Shown here piece by piece: positions 7,388 through 17,190 of a stretch of DNA of 64,000 nucleotides; within the stretch, counting starts at the first letter, position 1; the number at the start of each line of letters is the position of its first letter. The notes beneath the pieces were generated by a model. The model saw only the letters and a list, made by a program, of their open reading frames with translations, searched no databases and had not been told where the DNA came from. Position numbers and translations under genes: made by a program. Source of the DNA: an uncultured Bacteroidales bacterium (GTDB lineage: Bacteria; Bacteroidota; Bacteroidia; Bacteroidales; Paludibacteraceae). The DNA lies in the NCBI GenBank assembly GCA_902769535.1, contig CACXPH010000006.1:87507-151506 (forward strand), given 5' to 3'.

Positions 7388-10300
7388 TTAGAACTTAATA
7401 TTAAAATTCAGACCGTAACTACGACGGCTCGGGAGTGAACCGTACTCGAGGCCGAGACCGGAGGTGTTATACTGCGCATCCGGGTCGATATCCTTGATGT
7501 TCTTCCAGATGATGAATGGGTTACGAGCGACGAAGCTGATACCTACGTGCTTTACGATACCCTTCTTGTCGAGCCACTCTCTCGGGAAATCAAGGGTGAG
7601 TGTCAACTCACGGCACTTGATATAGGAGTTGTCATAGATGAACAATTCCGGCGATTTACGGCTTACTTCATACCAGTAGTCTTCCGGGTTGATGTAGATA
7701 TCGTTTTCGCGGTATGTACCGTCACCGTTATCAATCACACCGTCCACAAGATAACCGCCGTACTGGCCGTTATTCACTTCAGCCTTCCGCCATTCGGTTA
7801 TGGACGTCACGCCGGCCGCCTTACGCGCCTCTTCGGAAGCGTACCATTCCGCACGACCCACGAGGGTCTCTTTGGCCTTACCGGTCTCATAGGAAGCACG
7901 CTCAGACATCGAGAAGATGTCGGCACCTACCTTCACATCGAACAGGGCCGTGAGGGTAACCATCTTATAGCGTAAGGTGGTGCTTAGACCGCCGGTCCAA
8001 TCCCACTGTGCGTTACCCAGTACTTTGTTCTCAGTGGTAAAGGTCGGCAGACCTGTAGCAGCGTCAACGATCACACGACCGTCTGCATTACGCGCCAGCG
8101 CCGGACCGCAGATAGAACCGTATTGTTCTCCCTCACGGGCTGACACATAGACGTTACACCATGTAGCCTTTGCTAACTCCAACTCGGGGTTTTCGTCTGT
8201 GAGTTTGAGCACCTTGTTGTTGTTCTTCGACCAGTTGATATTCAAGTCCCAGCTGAAGTCCTTGGTTTGCACGAGACGGGCACCAAAGGTGATCTCAAAA
8301 CCTTGGTTGAGAATAGCACCGGCATTGATCATACGGTAGTCATAACCAGAGGCAGCGGACGCAGCCATGCCGAGGATCTGGTCACGTGACACTTGGTGAT
8401 AGAACGTGAAGTCGAGGCTGATGCGCTGGTTGCACCATTTGGTCTCAAAACCGGTTTCCCACGAACGGGTACGTGTCGGCTTGAGATCCGCATTCGGCAT
8501 CGTGTTACCGTATACTGAACTGATAGAATAGCCCGGATAACCGAACTGCGATTTCGCATAACGCAGGCTCAGTTGGTACGGGTCGGTATCGCTACCTACC
8601 TCAGCCCAACTCAGGCGAACCTTACCGTAGGGCAGTACTTTGCGGTTAGACTTGATGAGTTCGGAGAAGACAAACGAACCACTGACAGAAGGATATACGT
8701 ACAGGTTCTTACCACTGCCTAAGGCCGACGACTTGTCGCCACGCACGGTAGCATCCAAGTACAACATGTGACGCCATCCGAGGTTAGCCGAAGCAAAGAC
8801 AGACACGATACGTTTATTGTAGGTCGATTCCTCTACGGATTGCTCCTCAAAACTACTCATCGCAACCACCTCGCGTATACTCATGTCGGTACCGGTATTA
8901 ACCACAGTCTGGTTGTGCACGTCATAGACGTTCGCACCGGCAGTAGCGGTAAAGTCGAAGTCACCCCATGTGTCGGTATAGATACCTAACAACTCGGCAT
9001 TGATCATGCGGTTGTTGAAATAGCTGTTCTGCAGGCGACCGGATTCATAACCCGGAGTCGTCGGATACTTGAAGTCCGAGAACTCAAAACGGTTAATCTC
9101 TGCACCCACCGTAGCCTGCACCTTCAACTGCGGAATGATATTATAGACGATCTTTCCGTTCATACGAAGCAGGTGCTTATAGGACTGGTTCTTGTTCTTA
9201 TTGATATCCCAATACGGGTTGACGTTATACGGATCCATGCCGTTCCAGTTCTGATACTCGCCATTCGCGTCTTCGTAGTTCTTGAGCCATTCCTGATTAT
9301 AGGTAGTGGACAAGGTCATAAGGTTCTTACCTACGTTTGAACGGTCGTCACCAAGAGCCGGACGGTTCTTCACATCCTCATGGGTGTAGTTCACATTGAA
9401 ATCCAAATCCACCGGACCGAGGGAAGTGTTGGCACGCAAGTTAATCGTGTTACGACTCATGTTCGAGTTCGGAAGGATGTCCTTGTTACGCATGTCGGTG
9501 TAGCTAAAACGAATACCGGTCTTGCCCGTGTTCATGGACACGATAGCGGTATTGGTAGCCGTCAGACCAAGTTCGAAGAAGTTAGCGGTGTTGTTCGGGA
9601 TGATGAGATACGGATGCTCCTGTCCGTCGAAATAACGCAATGTCAGTCCTCCATCCGCTTTCGGTCCCCATGACTTGTTCGTGTTGCTTACGGCATCGAC
9701 GTTATACATACCTTTGGAACCCATACCATATACCTGCTGGACGTTGTCCCATTTGCTGAGCTGGCTGTCGAAGGTCATCGTTCCGTTGTACTCAACCGAC
9801 CATTTGGCATCGCCTGTGTTGGCTTTCTTGGTAGTGATAAGGATCACACCGTGCGAAGCACGGCTACCGTATAGCGCAGCCGCTGCCGGGCCTTTGAGCA
9901 CCGACATCGACTCGATATCATCCGGGTTGATGGCGGAGATACCGTCACCGAGGTCATAACCTCCTTCTGTACCGGCCGAACCGAAGTTGGTGTTGTCCAT
10001 CGGCACACCGTCGATGACGTACAGCGGTTGGTTGTTACCGGTGATCTCGGTCGTACCACGCAGCATGACGCGTGTCGACCCCGATGCACCACCTGCCGTT
10101 CCTTGTACCACCAGACCGGCTACACGACCGGCAAGCGAGTTCGCTACATTAGTCTCTTTGGCTTTCGTCAGGTCCTCACCTTTGACTTCGCCTACTTCAT
10201 AACCCAGGGCCTTGCGGTCACGCTTGATACCCATAGCGGTTACTACAACTTCAGAGAGTACCTCCGTGTCCTCTGCCATCGTTACATCGATGGTGGTTCC

Positions 10301-10552
10301 GGTCACAGTAATGGTCTGCGACTTGTAACCCATGTACGAGAACTCCAGTTCATCACCGAGATTAGCCTCGATAATGTACTGTCCATCCATGTTGGTAATG
10401 GTACCTACAGTGGTTCCTTTTACAAGCACACTGGCGCCGATCAGCGGACCATCCGCATCTTCGACTGTACCTTTCACTTTGATTTGTGCGAAGGCAGCAG
10501 TACTCCACAAGAGCACCACTACACTCAACACCATTTTGAGATAGTACTTCAT
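7388..10552 (-). CDS. SusC/RagA-type TonB-dependent outer-membrane transporter
   Basis: 1054 residues with signal peptide ending WSTAAFAQ. The carboxypeptidase-regulatory-like domain follows (IKVKGTVEDADGPLIGASV, about 24-105), then a TonB-box-like stretch (LSEVVVTAMG near 98), the plug domain (NVANSLAGRVAGL, PLYVIDGVPMD, ALYGSRASHGVILITTKK, to about 245) and the beta-barrel, ending in NFNIKF with terminal Phe. This is the energised importer of surface glucan fragments, paired with the SusD-like lipoprotein. No anti-sigma-interaction extension is present between signal and plug, so it is not a trans-envelope signalling type. Confidence 0.95.
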   Translation of the reverse strand: MKYYLKMVLSVVVLLWSTAAFAQIKVKGTVEDADGPLIGASVLVKGTTVGTITNMDGQYIIEANLGDELEFSYMGYKSQTITVTGTTIDVTMAEDTEVLSEVVVTAMGIKRDRKALGYEVGEVKGEDLTKAKETNVANSLAGRVAGLVVQGTAGGASGSTRVMLRGTTEITGNNQPLYVIDGVPMDNTNFGSAGTEGGYDLGDGISAINPDDIESMSVLKGPAAAALYGSRASHGVILITTKKANTGDAKWSVEYNGTMTFDSQLSKWDNVQQVYGMGSKGMYNVDAVSNTNKSWGPKADGGLTLRYFDGQEHPYLIIPNNTANFFELGLTATNTAIVSMNTGKTGIRFSYTDMRNKDILPNSNMSRNTINLRANTSLGPVDLDFNVNYTHEDVKNRPALGDDRSNVGKNLMTLSTTYNQEWLKNYEDANGEYQNWNGMDPYNVNPYWDINKNKNQSYKHLLRMNGKIVYNIIPQLKVQATVGAEINRFEFSDFKYPTTPGYESGRLQNSYFNNRMINAELLGIYTDTWGDFDFTATAGANVYDVHNQTVVNTGTDMSIREVVAMSSFEEQSVEESTYNKRIVSVFASANLGWRHMLYLDATVRGDKSSALGSGKNLYVYPSVSGSFVFSELIKSNRKVLPYGKVRLSWAEVGSDTDPYQLSLRYAKSQFGYPGYSISSVYGNTMPNADLKPTRTRSWETGFETKWCNQRISLDFTFYHQVSRDQILGMAASAASGYDYRMINAGAILNQGFEITFGARLVQTKDFSWDLNINWSKNNNKVLKLTDENPELELAKATWCNVYVSAREGEQYGSICGPALARNADGRVIVDAATGLPTFTTENKVLGNAQWDWTGGLSTTLRYKMVTLTALFDVKVGADIFSMSERASYETGKAKETLVGRAEWYASEEARKAAGVTSITEWRKAEVNNGQYGGYLVDGVIDNGDGTYRENDIYINPEDYWYEVSRKSPELFIYDNSYIKCRELTLTLDFPREWLDKKGIVKHVGISFVARNPFIIWKNIKDIDPDAQYNTSGLGLEYGSLPSRRSYGLNFNIKF

Positions 10553-10574
10553 GATTGTTTGTTATTAATGTGAA

Positions 10575-11855
10575 TTAATAGTGATTGCCTGTATCCGGTT
10601 TCTGCTCCGCTGCCGTGCGGAAGGAAGTCGGAGCTGCGTCGTAGATTGACTGCAAGGTGTACTCGGGATCGTTATTCTCCCAACTGTCCACCATCGCGCG
10701 GACGGTCTGCTCGCCGCTACCGATGAACTTGCCCGTACGGTGGTCAATCACTCCGAAACCGTCATTACCGCCTTTGCTATTACCGTTATCCCAATAGATC
10801 GCCGGGATACGACGGTCACGCATGGCCTTGCATACATAACGGAAGTAATAGAGACGGAAAGGTTCATCGGTTGCCGACGCGCGACGAACGGCACCGAACT
10901 CACCGAAATAAACTGGTATTCCGCGACGCACATACATATTAAACAGGCGGTTGAGCATGCCTACATAGGCGTTCTCATCGCTGTTCGGCACGACATCCAC
11001 ACCGGTATGTCCCCATTCCTGATACTGGGCTGAACCAGCAAAATCCCATGGGTCGTAACTGTGCACGGCTACCATGATACGATTCGGTACGATATCTTCC
11101 GGCATTACAAGATTCTCTACCGTCAGGTCCGGATTGCACACATATCCCGGCACACCGATATAACGTGTCTGGTTCATGCCACCGGCTGCACGGATAGCGT
11201 TCACGCACACCTGATTCCATTCGTTAAGCACGCGGTACTGCGCACCACCGTCCGTACGGTTAGCGCCGCCACCCCATCCGCCGTCTTGGATCTCGTTGAG
11301 GGTTTCAAAGATGAGCCAATCACCGTAGTTGACAAAACGCTTACCAATCTGGAGCCACACCATCGTCAACTCCTGTTTGATGCGCTGGTTCTTCTCTTCA
11401 TCCGCTGCAGCACCCGGTAGGTCCAACCAGTGATACCCCTTGCTTGGCGTGTCCTGCGCACCATACCCGTCATGGTGGATATTGATAATAACCTTCAATC
11501 CGGCCTTGTGCGCCATATCGACCAACTCGGCCACACGGTCCATCCAACCCGCCTCAATGGTATAGGTCGGTGCGTTACCGATATGTCCCATCCATGTGAC
11601 AGGAATACGTACTGACTTAAAACCGGCTTTCGCCACACCGTTGAAGGTCTGTTGAGTGGCGGCCTTGTTGCCCCATCCTTCCTCGTACGAACAACCGTTG
11701 TAATGGGCGTCCATCTGGTTGCCGAGGTTCCAACCGATACCCATCGACATGGCGAACTGGATCGCCTCGTTGTCGATAGGACGAACTTTCTTTTCTTGCG
11801 CATAGACAGCAAGCACAGCCGTCAACGCCAATAATAATACCGAAATCTTTTTCAT
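10575..11855 (-). CDS. GH5 endo-beta-1,4-glucanase
   Basis: 426 residues with a plain signal peptide (cleavage near AVYAQ, residue 20), so periplasmic or secreted. GH5 motifs: GWNLGNQMDA (41-50), SVRIPVTWMGHIG (81-93), VIINIHHDG (122-130), FETLNEIQ with the acid/base Glu188, VAVHSYDPWDF (263-272), and YFGEFGAV with the nucleophile Glu319. The motif pattern resembles subfamily 4 (endoglucanase/xyloglucanase), but the subfamily is uncertain. It lies between GH94 (58-base gap) and susC (22-base gap) and probably acts with GH9 on cellulose or mixed-linkage glucan. The C-terminus past residue 400 (TAAEQKPDTGNHY) is a short polar tail. Confidence 0.92.
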   Translation of the reverse strand: MKKISVLLLALTAVLAVYAQEKKVRPIDNEAIQFAMSMGIGWNLGNQMDAHYNGCSYEEGWGNKAATQQTFNGVAKAGFKSVRIPVTWMGHIGNAPTYTIEAGWMDRVAELVDMAHKAGLKVIINIHHDGYGAQDTPSKGYHWLDLPGAAADEEKNQRIKQELTMVWLQIGKRFVNYGDWLIFETLNEIQDGGWGGGANRTDGGAQYRVLNEWNQVCVNAIRAAGGMNQTRYIGVPGYVCNPDLTVENLVMPEDIVPNRIMVAVHSYDPWDFAGSAQYQEWGHTGVDVVPNSDENAYVGMLNRLFNMYVRRGIPVYFGEFGAVRRASATDEPFRLYYFRYVCKAMRDRRIPAIYWDNGNSKGGNDGFGVIDHRTGKFIGSGEQTVRAMVDSWENNDPEYTLQSIYDAAPTSFRTAAEQKPDTGNHY

Positions 11856-11875
11856 GATATCATGATTTATTTTTT

Positions 11876-11915
11876 TTCGTAATTACGTAATTACGTAATA
11901 CCGTCATTACGAATT
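11876..11915. repeat. TAATTACG tandem word between GH94 and GH5
   Basis: Three overlapping units of CGTAATTACGTAAT followed by a diverged unit. The same word occurs between genes near 5600 and in coding sequence at 2667-2686 and 56776-56811. Confidence 0.7.
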
Positions 11916-14406
11916 ACAACGTTATTTCCACTTCATGTTTACCCGATTCGTACGGCAGTACGGTCGGTTCATCCGGACGCTGTTTGCCGTTCGGGTTCTT
12001 TACCGTGATGATATACTCGGCATCACGCCATTTGCGAGTCACTTTATACTCCTTGAGGTCAGACGGAATACACGGGTTGACCATCAAGCCTTCGTAGGTC
12101 GGACGGATACCGAGTATATGCTGACTGATCGTGAGCCAGTTCCACGCTGCCGTACCGGTGAGCCAACTGTTCTTCCCCTCGCCCGGTTTAGCTGCCTCTT
12201 TACCGGCTACCATCTGGCAATAGACATAAGGCTCTACCTTATGCAGATCTTGATCCGCTATCCATGCCGGTGCTATCTTCTTATAGAGCGCCCACGCGTC
12301 ATTACCCCGACCGGCTTCGGTCTGCGCAATAATGACCCATGGGTTGTTGTGACAGAAGATACCTCCATTCTCTTTGTACCCGGCAGGGTAGGTGGATTGT
12401 TCGCCAAGTTCGATATGATACGTGGTATATGCCGGCCAGTTGAGCACCATACCATGCTCGCTGTCCAGCAGTTTGGCTGCGCTGTCCAATGCGCGTTCTG
12501 GCATACCGAGTTCAGCACCGATACGTGCCATGCCGCACCATCCCTGACTCTCGATGAAGATCTTACCTTCCTTGTTCTCGTGCGAGCCAATCTTATTGCC
12601 GAAGAAATCATAGGCGCGCAAATACCATTCGCCGTCCCAACCGTATTGTTCTACCGCCTTGCACATCTTCTCTATCTCAGCCTCTATGCCTTTTGCCTCT
12701 AATCCTTCGCCTTTCGCCTTCAGCAATTCTACGAACTGCCGTCCGCAATAGACGAATAGACCGGCGATCATCAGACTCTCCGCCTTACTTCCTTCGGTTC
12801 GGTTGCCTGTTGTCTGGAACGACTCGTTCGGATCGTTCGAGAAGCAGTTGAGGTTGAGGCAGTCATTCCAATCCGCACGTCCGATGAGCGGCAGACCGTG
12901 AGGACCGAGATTGTTCACTACGTGGTTAAACGAGATGCGCAGGTGCTCCATGAGCGAAACCTCTGTTCCCGGTTCGTTGTCCCAAGGCACCATCTCATCC
13001 AGGATAGAGAAATCACCCGTTTCGCGGATATACGCGGTCGTACCGAAGATGAGCCACATAGGATCATCATTAAAGCCGCCGCCGATGTCGTTGTTGCCGC
13101 GCTTGGTGAGCGGCTGGTACTGGTGGTAACAACCGCCGTCCGGGAACTGGGTAGCCGCTATGTCGAGAATACGCTGACGGGCGCGCGAAGGGATCTGATG
13201 CACGAAGCCGACCAGGTCTTGGTTCGAATCGCGGAAACCCATGCCGCGGCCGACACCGCTCTCAAAGAACGATGCCGAACGGCTCATGCAGAACGTGATC
13301 ATACACTGGTATTGATTCCATATGTTCACCATGCGGTTCAAGCGCTCGTCGCTACTCTCTACGCGGTACTTGCTCAGCAACTCATCCCACAACGCCTTCA
13401 ACTCAGCAAACGCTGCTTCCACCGCCTCTACGGTTGCGAAACGCTTGATCACCTCGTGCGCACGCGTTTTATTAATAATGTGATGATCCTTCTCACCGAG
13501 ACTGGTTAATAGTTTTGTGGTCTCGTGATCACGTGATTCTGAGATCTCAAATTTCTCGTTTTCGGGATTCTCTTCATAACCGAGGACAAAGATGAAGTCG
13601 CGGCTCTCGCCGGGTTTGAGTTCCACCTCGATAAAATGGCTCGCGATCGGACTCCAGCCGTGCGCGAGACTGTCGGTCGCCTTGCCGTCAATGACCACTG
13701 AAGGCTCTGATAGCTCATTATACAGACCCACAAACGACTCACGATCCGTGTCATAGCCGTTTACCGGACAATTGACGCTGTAATACGCATAATGATTCCG
13801 ACGCTCCTTGTATTCGGTTTTATGATAAATAGCTGTCCAACTTTCGCCATTCGTCCCTTTGCCTTTCGCCCTTTCGATCTCCACTTCACCTGTGGATAAG
13901 TTTCGTTGGAAATTCTCGCCATCCGTAGCTGCATTCCACAAACACCACTCTGCATAACTGAAGAGTTTGAGACACTTCGTCTCATCGGATTCGTTGGTCA
14001 GGGTCAGACGTTGAATCTCCGCCTTGACACCCAGCGGAACAAAAAACAACACGCTCGCGCGTATCTTATTTTTTGCGCCTGTGATGCGCGTGTAGTTCAA
14101 TCCGTGACGACACTCGTACGCATCCAATGCCGTCTTACACGGTTTCCAACCCGGATTCCAGATCGTCTCGCCTTCTTTAATATAGAAATAGCGTCCAACC
14201 GAATCCATAGGTACACTGTTGTAACGATAACGGGTGATACGGCGGAATTTGGCGTCTTTATAGAAGTTATAACCGCCACCGGTGTTGGAAATTAATCCGA
14301 AGAAATCTTCGTTACCCAGATAGTTGATCCACGGGAATGGAGTTGCTGGATTCGTGATGACATACTCGCGATTTGCGTCGTCAAAATGGCCGTATTGCTT
14401 ACTCAT
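11914..14406 (-). CDS. GH94 cellobiose phosphorylase
   Basis: 830 residues, the usual family length, with no signal peptide. The start [20 protein letters not shown] and the [17 protein letters not shown] segment are typical of cellobiose phosphorylases. [11 protein letters not shown] near residue 510 holds the catalytic aspartate. The reaction is cellobiose + phosphate to glucose-1-phosphate + glucose, which saves ATP compared with hydrolysis. It is the first gene of the locus, directly behind a -7 promoter element. Two stretches of lysine/glycine-rich repeat coding (about residues 177-188 and 561-575, nucleotides 13842-13876 and 12681-12724) are made of a TTTCGCC/TTCGCC word, apparently added inside loops. 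The chemistry is confident; cellodextrin versus cellobiose preference is open. Confidence 0.94.
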   Translation of the reverse strand: MSKQYGHFDDANREYVITNPATPFPWINYLGNEDFFGLISNTGGGYNFYKDAKFRRITRYRYNSVPMDSVGRYFYIKEGETIWNPGWKPCKTALDAYECRHGLNYTRITGAKNKIRASVLFFVPLGVKAEIQRLTLTNESDETKCLKLFSYAEWCLWNAATDGENFQRNLSTGEVEIERAKGKGTNGESWTAIYHKTEYKERRNHYAYYSVNCPVNGYDTDRESFVGLYNELSEPSVVIDGKATDSLAHGWSPIASHFIEVELKPGESRDFIFVLGYEENPENEKFEISESRDHETTKLLTSLGEKDHHIINKTRAHEVIKRFATVEAVEAAFAELKALWDELLSKYRVESSDERLNRMVNIWNQYQCMITFCMSRSASFFESGVGRGMGFRDSNQDLVGFVHQIPSRARQRILDIAATQFPDGGCYHQYQPLTKRGNNDIGGGFNDDPMWLIFGTTAYIRETGDFSILDEMVPWDNEPGTEVSLMEHLRISFNHVVNNLGPHGLPLIGRADWNDCLNLNCFSNDPNESFQTTGNRTEGSKAESLMIAGLFVYCGRQFVELLKAKGEGLEAKGIEAEIEKMCKAVEQYGWDGEWYLRAYDFFGNKIGSHENKEGKIFIESQGWCGMARIGAELGMPERALDSAAKLLDSEHGMVLNWPAYTTYHIELGEQSTYPAGYKENGGIFCHNNPWVIIAQTEAGRGNDAWALYKKIAPAWIADQDLHKVEPYVYCQMVAGKEAAKPGEGKNSWLTGTAAWNWLTISQHILGIRPTYEGLMVNPCIPSDLKEYKVTRKWRDAEYIITVKNPNGKQRPDEPTVLPYESGKHEVEITL
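12681..12724. repeat. TTCGCCTTTCGCC word inside GH94
   Basis: A run of CTCTATGCC/TTTGCCTC/TTCGCC units encodes [17 protein letters not shown] second stretch of the same word lies at 13842-13876 ([12 protein letters not shown]). Both are in frame. Confidence 0.6.
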
Positions 14407-14430
14407 AAATACTATATTTCAAAATCCGCT

Positions 14431-14439
14431 GCAAAATTA
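14431..14439 (-). promoter_or_regulatory. -7 promoter element of the glucan-utilisation operon
   Basis: TAATTTTGC on the minus strand, 24 bases before the GH94 start, within AAAAATAGCAGTA + TAATTTTGC context. No good -33 TTTG is seen 20 bases upstream, which would fit a promoter that needs an activator such as the divergent AraC protein. Confidence 0.55.
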
Positions 14440-14500
14440 CTGCTATTTTTTGAACTACACTAATACTTTTCCGACCGAAAATATGCGTTTTCTGCAAAAA

Positions 14501-14520
14501 TTGTAAAGTAGAGTTTGCAA
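14501..14520. promoter_or_regulatory. Imperfect inverted repeat upstream of the AraC-type gene
   Basis: TTGTAAAGTAGAGTTTGCAA, a 20-base imperfect palindrome overlapping the -33 element of the regulator gene. It differs at five positions from the palindrome at 27424-27443, which has perfect 9-base arms. It could be an operator in the divergent control region. Confidence 0.4.
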
Positions 14521-14546
14521 ATCCCGAAAAATTGTCGTATCTTTGC
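14514..14546 (+). promoter_or_regulatory. Promoter of the AraC-type regulator gene
   Basis: -33 TTTG at 14514, 20 bases, then -7 TATCTTTGC at 14538-14546. The -7 element lies downstream of an in-frame ATG at 14515, so that ATG cannot be used from this promoter. Confidence 0.75.
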
Positions 14547-14562
14547 GGCAAATTTAGACATC

Positions 14563-15420
14563 ATGCGCGAATCATTTACTGAAATCACCCGTCTCGAACC
14601 GCTGGATATTTTCTATGTCGGCGAGCGTCACAAGACCTTCTTTGAGTACCCTGCGCACTGCCATGAAGTGTACGAACTCAACTTTGTGGAGAATGCCGCC
14701 GGTGCCACGCGTACCATCGGTGATAGCCATGAGACAATCGGTTCGCTTGACCTGGTGCTCATGACCGGAAGTAAACTTGTTCATGTGTGGGAACAAGGCA
14801 CTTGTCCGCGACAGGATATCTACGAGATTACGATTCACATTGACCCCGATGCATTTAACGGTTCGTTCATGGAAAAACGTGCATTTGTCTCCATCCGTCG
14901 CATGCTCGAACGGGCACAACGGGGACTCGCATTCCCTGAACCGGCCATACAAATCCTTCGGGAAGATATTATCAATCTGGCGCACAGCAATGAGAGTTTT
15001 GCGGCCGTAATACGTCTGTGGAACCTGCTGTATCGCCTTTCGCTGGTCGAAGATGTACGCGAACTCTCCTCCTCTTCTTTTATCGAGGCTAACGAAGAGA
15101 ACGAAGACGAACGGGTACATAAAGTAAGGGAGTACATAGCCGATAACTACATGCGCGATATAACCATTCAACAACTGGCGGATCTGTCCTGCATGAACGC
15201 GGATTCTTTTTCCCGTTTCTTCCGTAACAAAACCGGCCGAACACCTAATCGTTACCTCATTGACTACCGCCTTGGCATCGCGGCGCGTATGCTGCTGACA
15301 ACCCAACTGTCCGTAGCACAAATCGGCTATTCGTGCGGGTTCAACACTCTCAGCCATTTCAACCGTCTCTTCCGCGAGTCCAAAGGTTGTACTCCCTCCG
15401 AGTTCCGCGAACGTTTCTAA
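14563..15420 (+). CDS. AraC-family transcriptional regulator
   Basis: 285 residues from the ATG at 14563. An upstream ATG at 14515 was rejected because it lies inside the promoter. The N-terminal half (about 10-90, EYPAHCHEVYELNF) is a cupin-like sugar-sensing domain with the metal-site-like HCHEVYELN pattern. The C-terminal ~100 residues hold two helix-turn-helix units: DITIQQLADLSCMNADSFSRFF and LSVAQIGYSCGFNTLSHFNRLF, ending CTPSEFRERF. It is divergent from the glucan locus, with 156 bases between starts. It is the only regulator nearby and no hybrid two-component or SusR-type sensor is present, so it probably controls the locus in response to an intracellular sugar. That role is inference. 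Confidence 0.9.
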   Translation: MRESFTEITRLEPLDIFYVGERHKTFFEYPAHCHEVYELNFVENAAGATRTIGDSHETIGSLDLVLMTGSKLVHVWEQGTCPRQDIYEITIHIDPDAFNGSFMEKRAFVSIRRMLERAQRGLAFPEPAIQILREDIINLAHSNESFAAVIRLWNLLYRLSLVEDVRELSSSSFIEANEENEDERVHKVREYIADNYMRDITIQQLADLSCMNADSFSRFFRNKTGRTPNRYLIDYRLGIAARMLLTTQLSVAQIGYSCGFNTLSHFNRLFRESKGCTPSEFRERF

Positions 15421-15438
15421 ACGAAAAAAATGAAATTA

Positions 15439-15471
15439 TTTGCATATATCAAAAAAAAGCAGTAAATTTGC
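15439..15471 (+). promoter_or_regulatory. Promoter of the iorAB operon
   Basis: -33 TTTG at 15439-15442, 20 bases, -7 TAAATTTGC at 15463-15471, preceded by AAAAAAAAGCAG as at several other promoters in the window. Confidence 0.8.
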
Positions 15472-15497
15472 AGCGCAAATTATAACACACATATATC

Positions 15498-17123
15498 ATG
15501 AAACACTTATTGTTAGGTGATGAGGCGATAGCCCAAGGTGCCATTGATGCCGGATTGAGTGGCGTTTATGCGTATCCGGGTACCCCATCTACTGAGATTA
15601 CTGAGTACATTCAGATGGCGGAAGCCAAACAGCCTCGCGGTATCCATTGCCGCTGGGCAGCGAACGAGAAGACGGCTATGGAGGCTGCCTTAGGTATGTC
15701 GTATATGGGCAAGCGTGCGTTGGTCTGCATGAAGCATGTGGGCATGAACGTGTGCGCCGATGCGTTCATGAACGCAGCCATCACGGGTGTGAACGGTGGT
15801 CTGATCGTGCTGGCAGCCGATGATCCGTCGATGCACTCCAGCCAGAACGAGCAGGACAGCCGCTTCTATGCCAAGTTCGCGATGATCCCGTGCCTGGAAC
15901 CAAGTAACCAGCAGGAGGCCTATGACATGATGGCTTACGGGTATGAACTGAGTGAGCGGCTGAAGACGCCGATCTTGATGCGTGTCACAACGCGTATGGC
16001 GCACAGTCGTGCGGTGGTAGAGACGGTAGACACTCCGCGTGCGCAGAACAACATGTCCATGCCGGAGGATGAGAAGCACTTCATCTTACTGCCGGCTTAT
16101 GCGAAGAAGAACTACGCGGAGTTAGTCGATCTGCAACCTGCTTTCACCGCTGAGAGTAACACGGCAGGCCATAACACGTACCTGAAAGGAACCAAGCCGG
16201 AGAAGGCAATTTTGACGACCGGTATCGCGTATAACTACCTCATGGAAAATAAAGGGTTAGAGGTTAGAGGTGAGCGGTTAGAGTATGAGGGAGCGTCCAT
16301 CCTCAAAATCACGCAGTACCCCTTACCGACGGATCTGATCCAGCAGATGGTAGCCGACGGTTTGAAAGAGCTGTTGGTGATCGAAGAGGGTCAGCCGGTA
16401 GTAGAAGAGATGATCTGCGGTATGGTGCCTTCGAGCGTGGTTGTCAAAGGTCGTCTGACGGGTGACCTGCCGCGTATGGGTGAGTTGACGCCGGACAGCG
16501 TGCGTGCCGCCTTAGGTCTGAAAGCACTGCCAACTAACGAGAAAGAAGCGGTCGTAGTCGGTCGTCCGCCTGCATTGTGTCAGGGTTGCGGTCACCGCGA
16601 TATGTATGCCGCACTGAACGAAGTGGCACGTGAGTATGCTGCGCCGCGTATCTTCGGCGATATCGGTTGTTATACCTTAGGAGCGTTGTCGCCCTTCCAT
16701 GCTATCCACGCGTGCGTGGAGATGGGTGCATCGGTGACGATGGCCAAAGGTGCGGCCGACGCCGGTCAACATCCGGCGATAGCGGTCATCGGTGACAGTA
16801 CGTTCACCCACTCGGGCATGACGGGTCTACTGGACTGCGTGAATGCGAATGCGAACGTAGTGGTGCTCATCTCGGATAACCTCACGACGGGTATGACCGG
16901 AGGTCAGGACAGCGCCGGAACGGGTCGTCTCGAGCAGATATGTACCGGACTGGGTGTAGCGCCTGATCACGTGCGTGTGGTGGTTCCGCTGCCCAAGAAC
17001 ATGGAGGAGATTAAAGCCGTGCTGCGTGAGGAGATTGACTACCCGGGTACGTCTGTAGTCATCGCACGTCGCGAGTGTATTCAGACGCTTAAGCGACACC
17101 TGAAGGCCGCTAAGCGTAGTTGA
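15498..17123 (+). CDS. iorA: Indolepyruvate:ferredoxin oxidoreductase alpha subunit
   Basis: 541 residues. The pyrimidine-binding domain is at the N-terminus (GVYAYPGTPSTEITEYI, residues 22-38) and the thiamine diphosphate domain at the C-terminus (CQGCGHRDMYAAL near 360, FGDIGCYTLG near 387, GDSTFTHSGMTGLLDCVNAN near 432). The enzyme oxidatively decarboxylates aryl-pyruvates to aryl-acetyl-CoA and reduces ferredoxin. Many IorA proteins are longer and carry a C-terminal two-cluster ferredoxin domain. Here the chain stops at about that boundary with no CxxCxxC motifs, so electrons must leave by a separate ferredoxin. Nucleotides 16254-16286 are a GGTTAGAGG direct-repeat word encoding KGLEVRGERLEYEG. 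Confidence 0.93.
   Translation: MKHLLLGDEAIAQGAIDAGLSGVYAYPGTPSTEITEYIQMAEAKQPRGIHCRWAANEKTAMEAALGMSYMGKRALVCMKHVGMNVCADAFMNAAITGVNGGLIVLAADDPSMHSSQNEQDSRFYAKFAMIPCLEPSNQQEAYDMMAYGYELSERLKTPILMRVTTRMAHSRAVVETVDTPRAQNNMSMPEDEKHFILLPAYAKKNYAELVDLQPAFTAESNTAGHNTYLKGTKPEKAILTTGIAYNYLMENKGLEVRGERLEYEGASILKITQYPLPTDLIQQMVADGLKELLVIEEGQPVVEEMICGMVPSSVVVKGRLTGDLPRMGELTPDSVRAALGLKALPTNEKEAVVVGRPPALCQGCGHRDMYAALNEVAREYAAPRIFGDIGCYTLGALSPFHAIHACVEMGASVTMAKGAADAGQHPAIAVIGDSTFTHSGMTGLLDCVNANANVVVLISDNLTTGMTGGQDSAGTGRLEQICTGLGVAPDHVRVVVPLPKNMEEIKAVLREEIDYPGTSVVIARRECIQTLKRHLKAAKRS
16254..16286. repeat. GGTTAGAGGTTAGAGG word inside iorA
   Basis: Three to four GGTTAGAG/GGTGAGCG units in frame in a linker between the two large domains of IorA. 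Confidence 0.6.
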
Positions 17124-17138
17124 AAGTTTAAAGTTTAA

Positions 17139-17181
17139 AGTTCTTAGCCCTAAAGGGCACGATTATTTGACAAGTCAAATT
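17139..17181 (+). repeat. Small two-hairpin repeat, copy 2
   Basis: It shares AGTTCTTAGCC and GGGCACGATTAT with the insert at 134-171. Hairpin 1 is GCCCTAAAGGGC and hairpin 2 is TTTGACAAGTCAAA. Hairpin 2 differs in sequence from copy 1 but keeps its pairing. It fills most of the gap between iorA and iorB. Confidence 0.7.
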
Positions 17182-17190
17182 CTGAAAGGC

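Noticed and set aside
14515-14562. Longer start of the AraC-type regulator
   Set aside because: The ATG lies upstream of the -7 box of the only good promoter, and the extra 16 residues have no family similarity.
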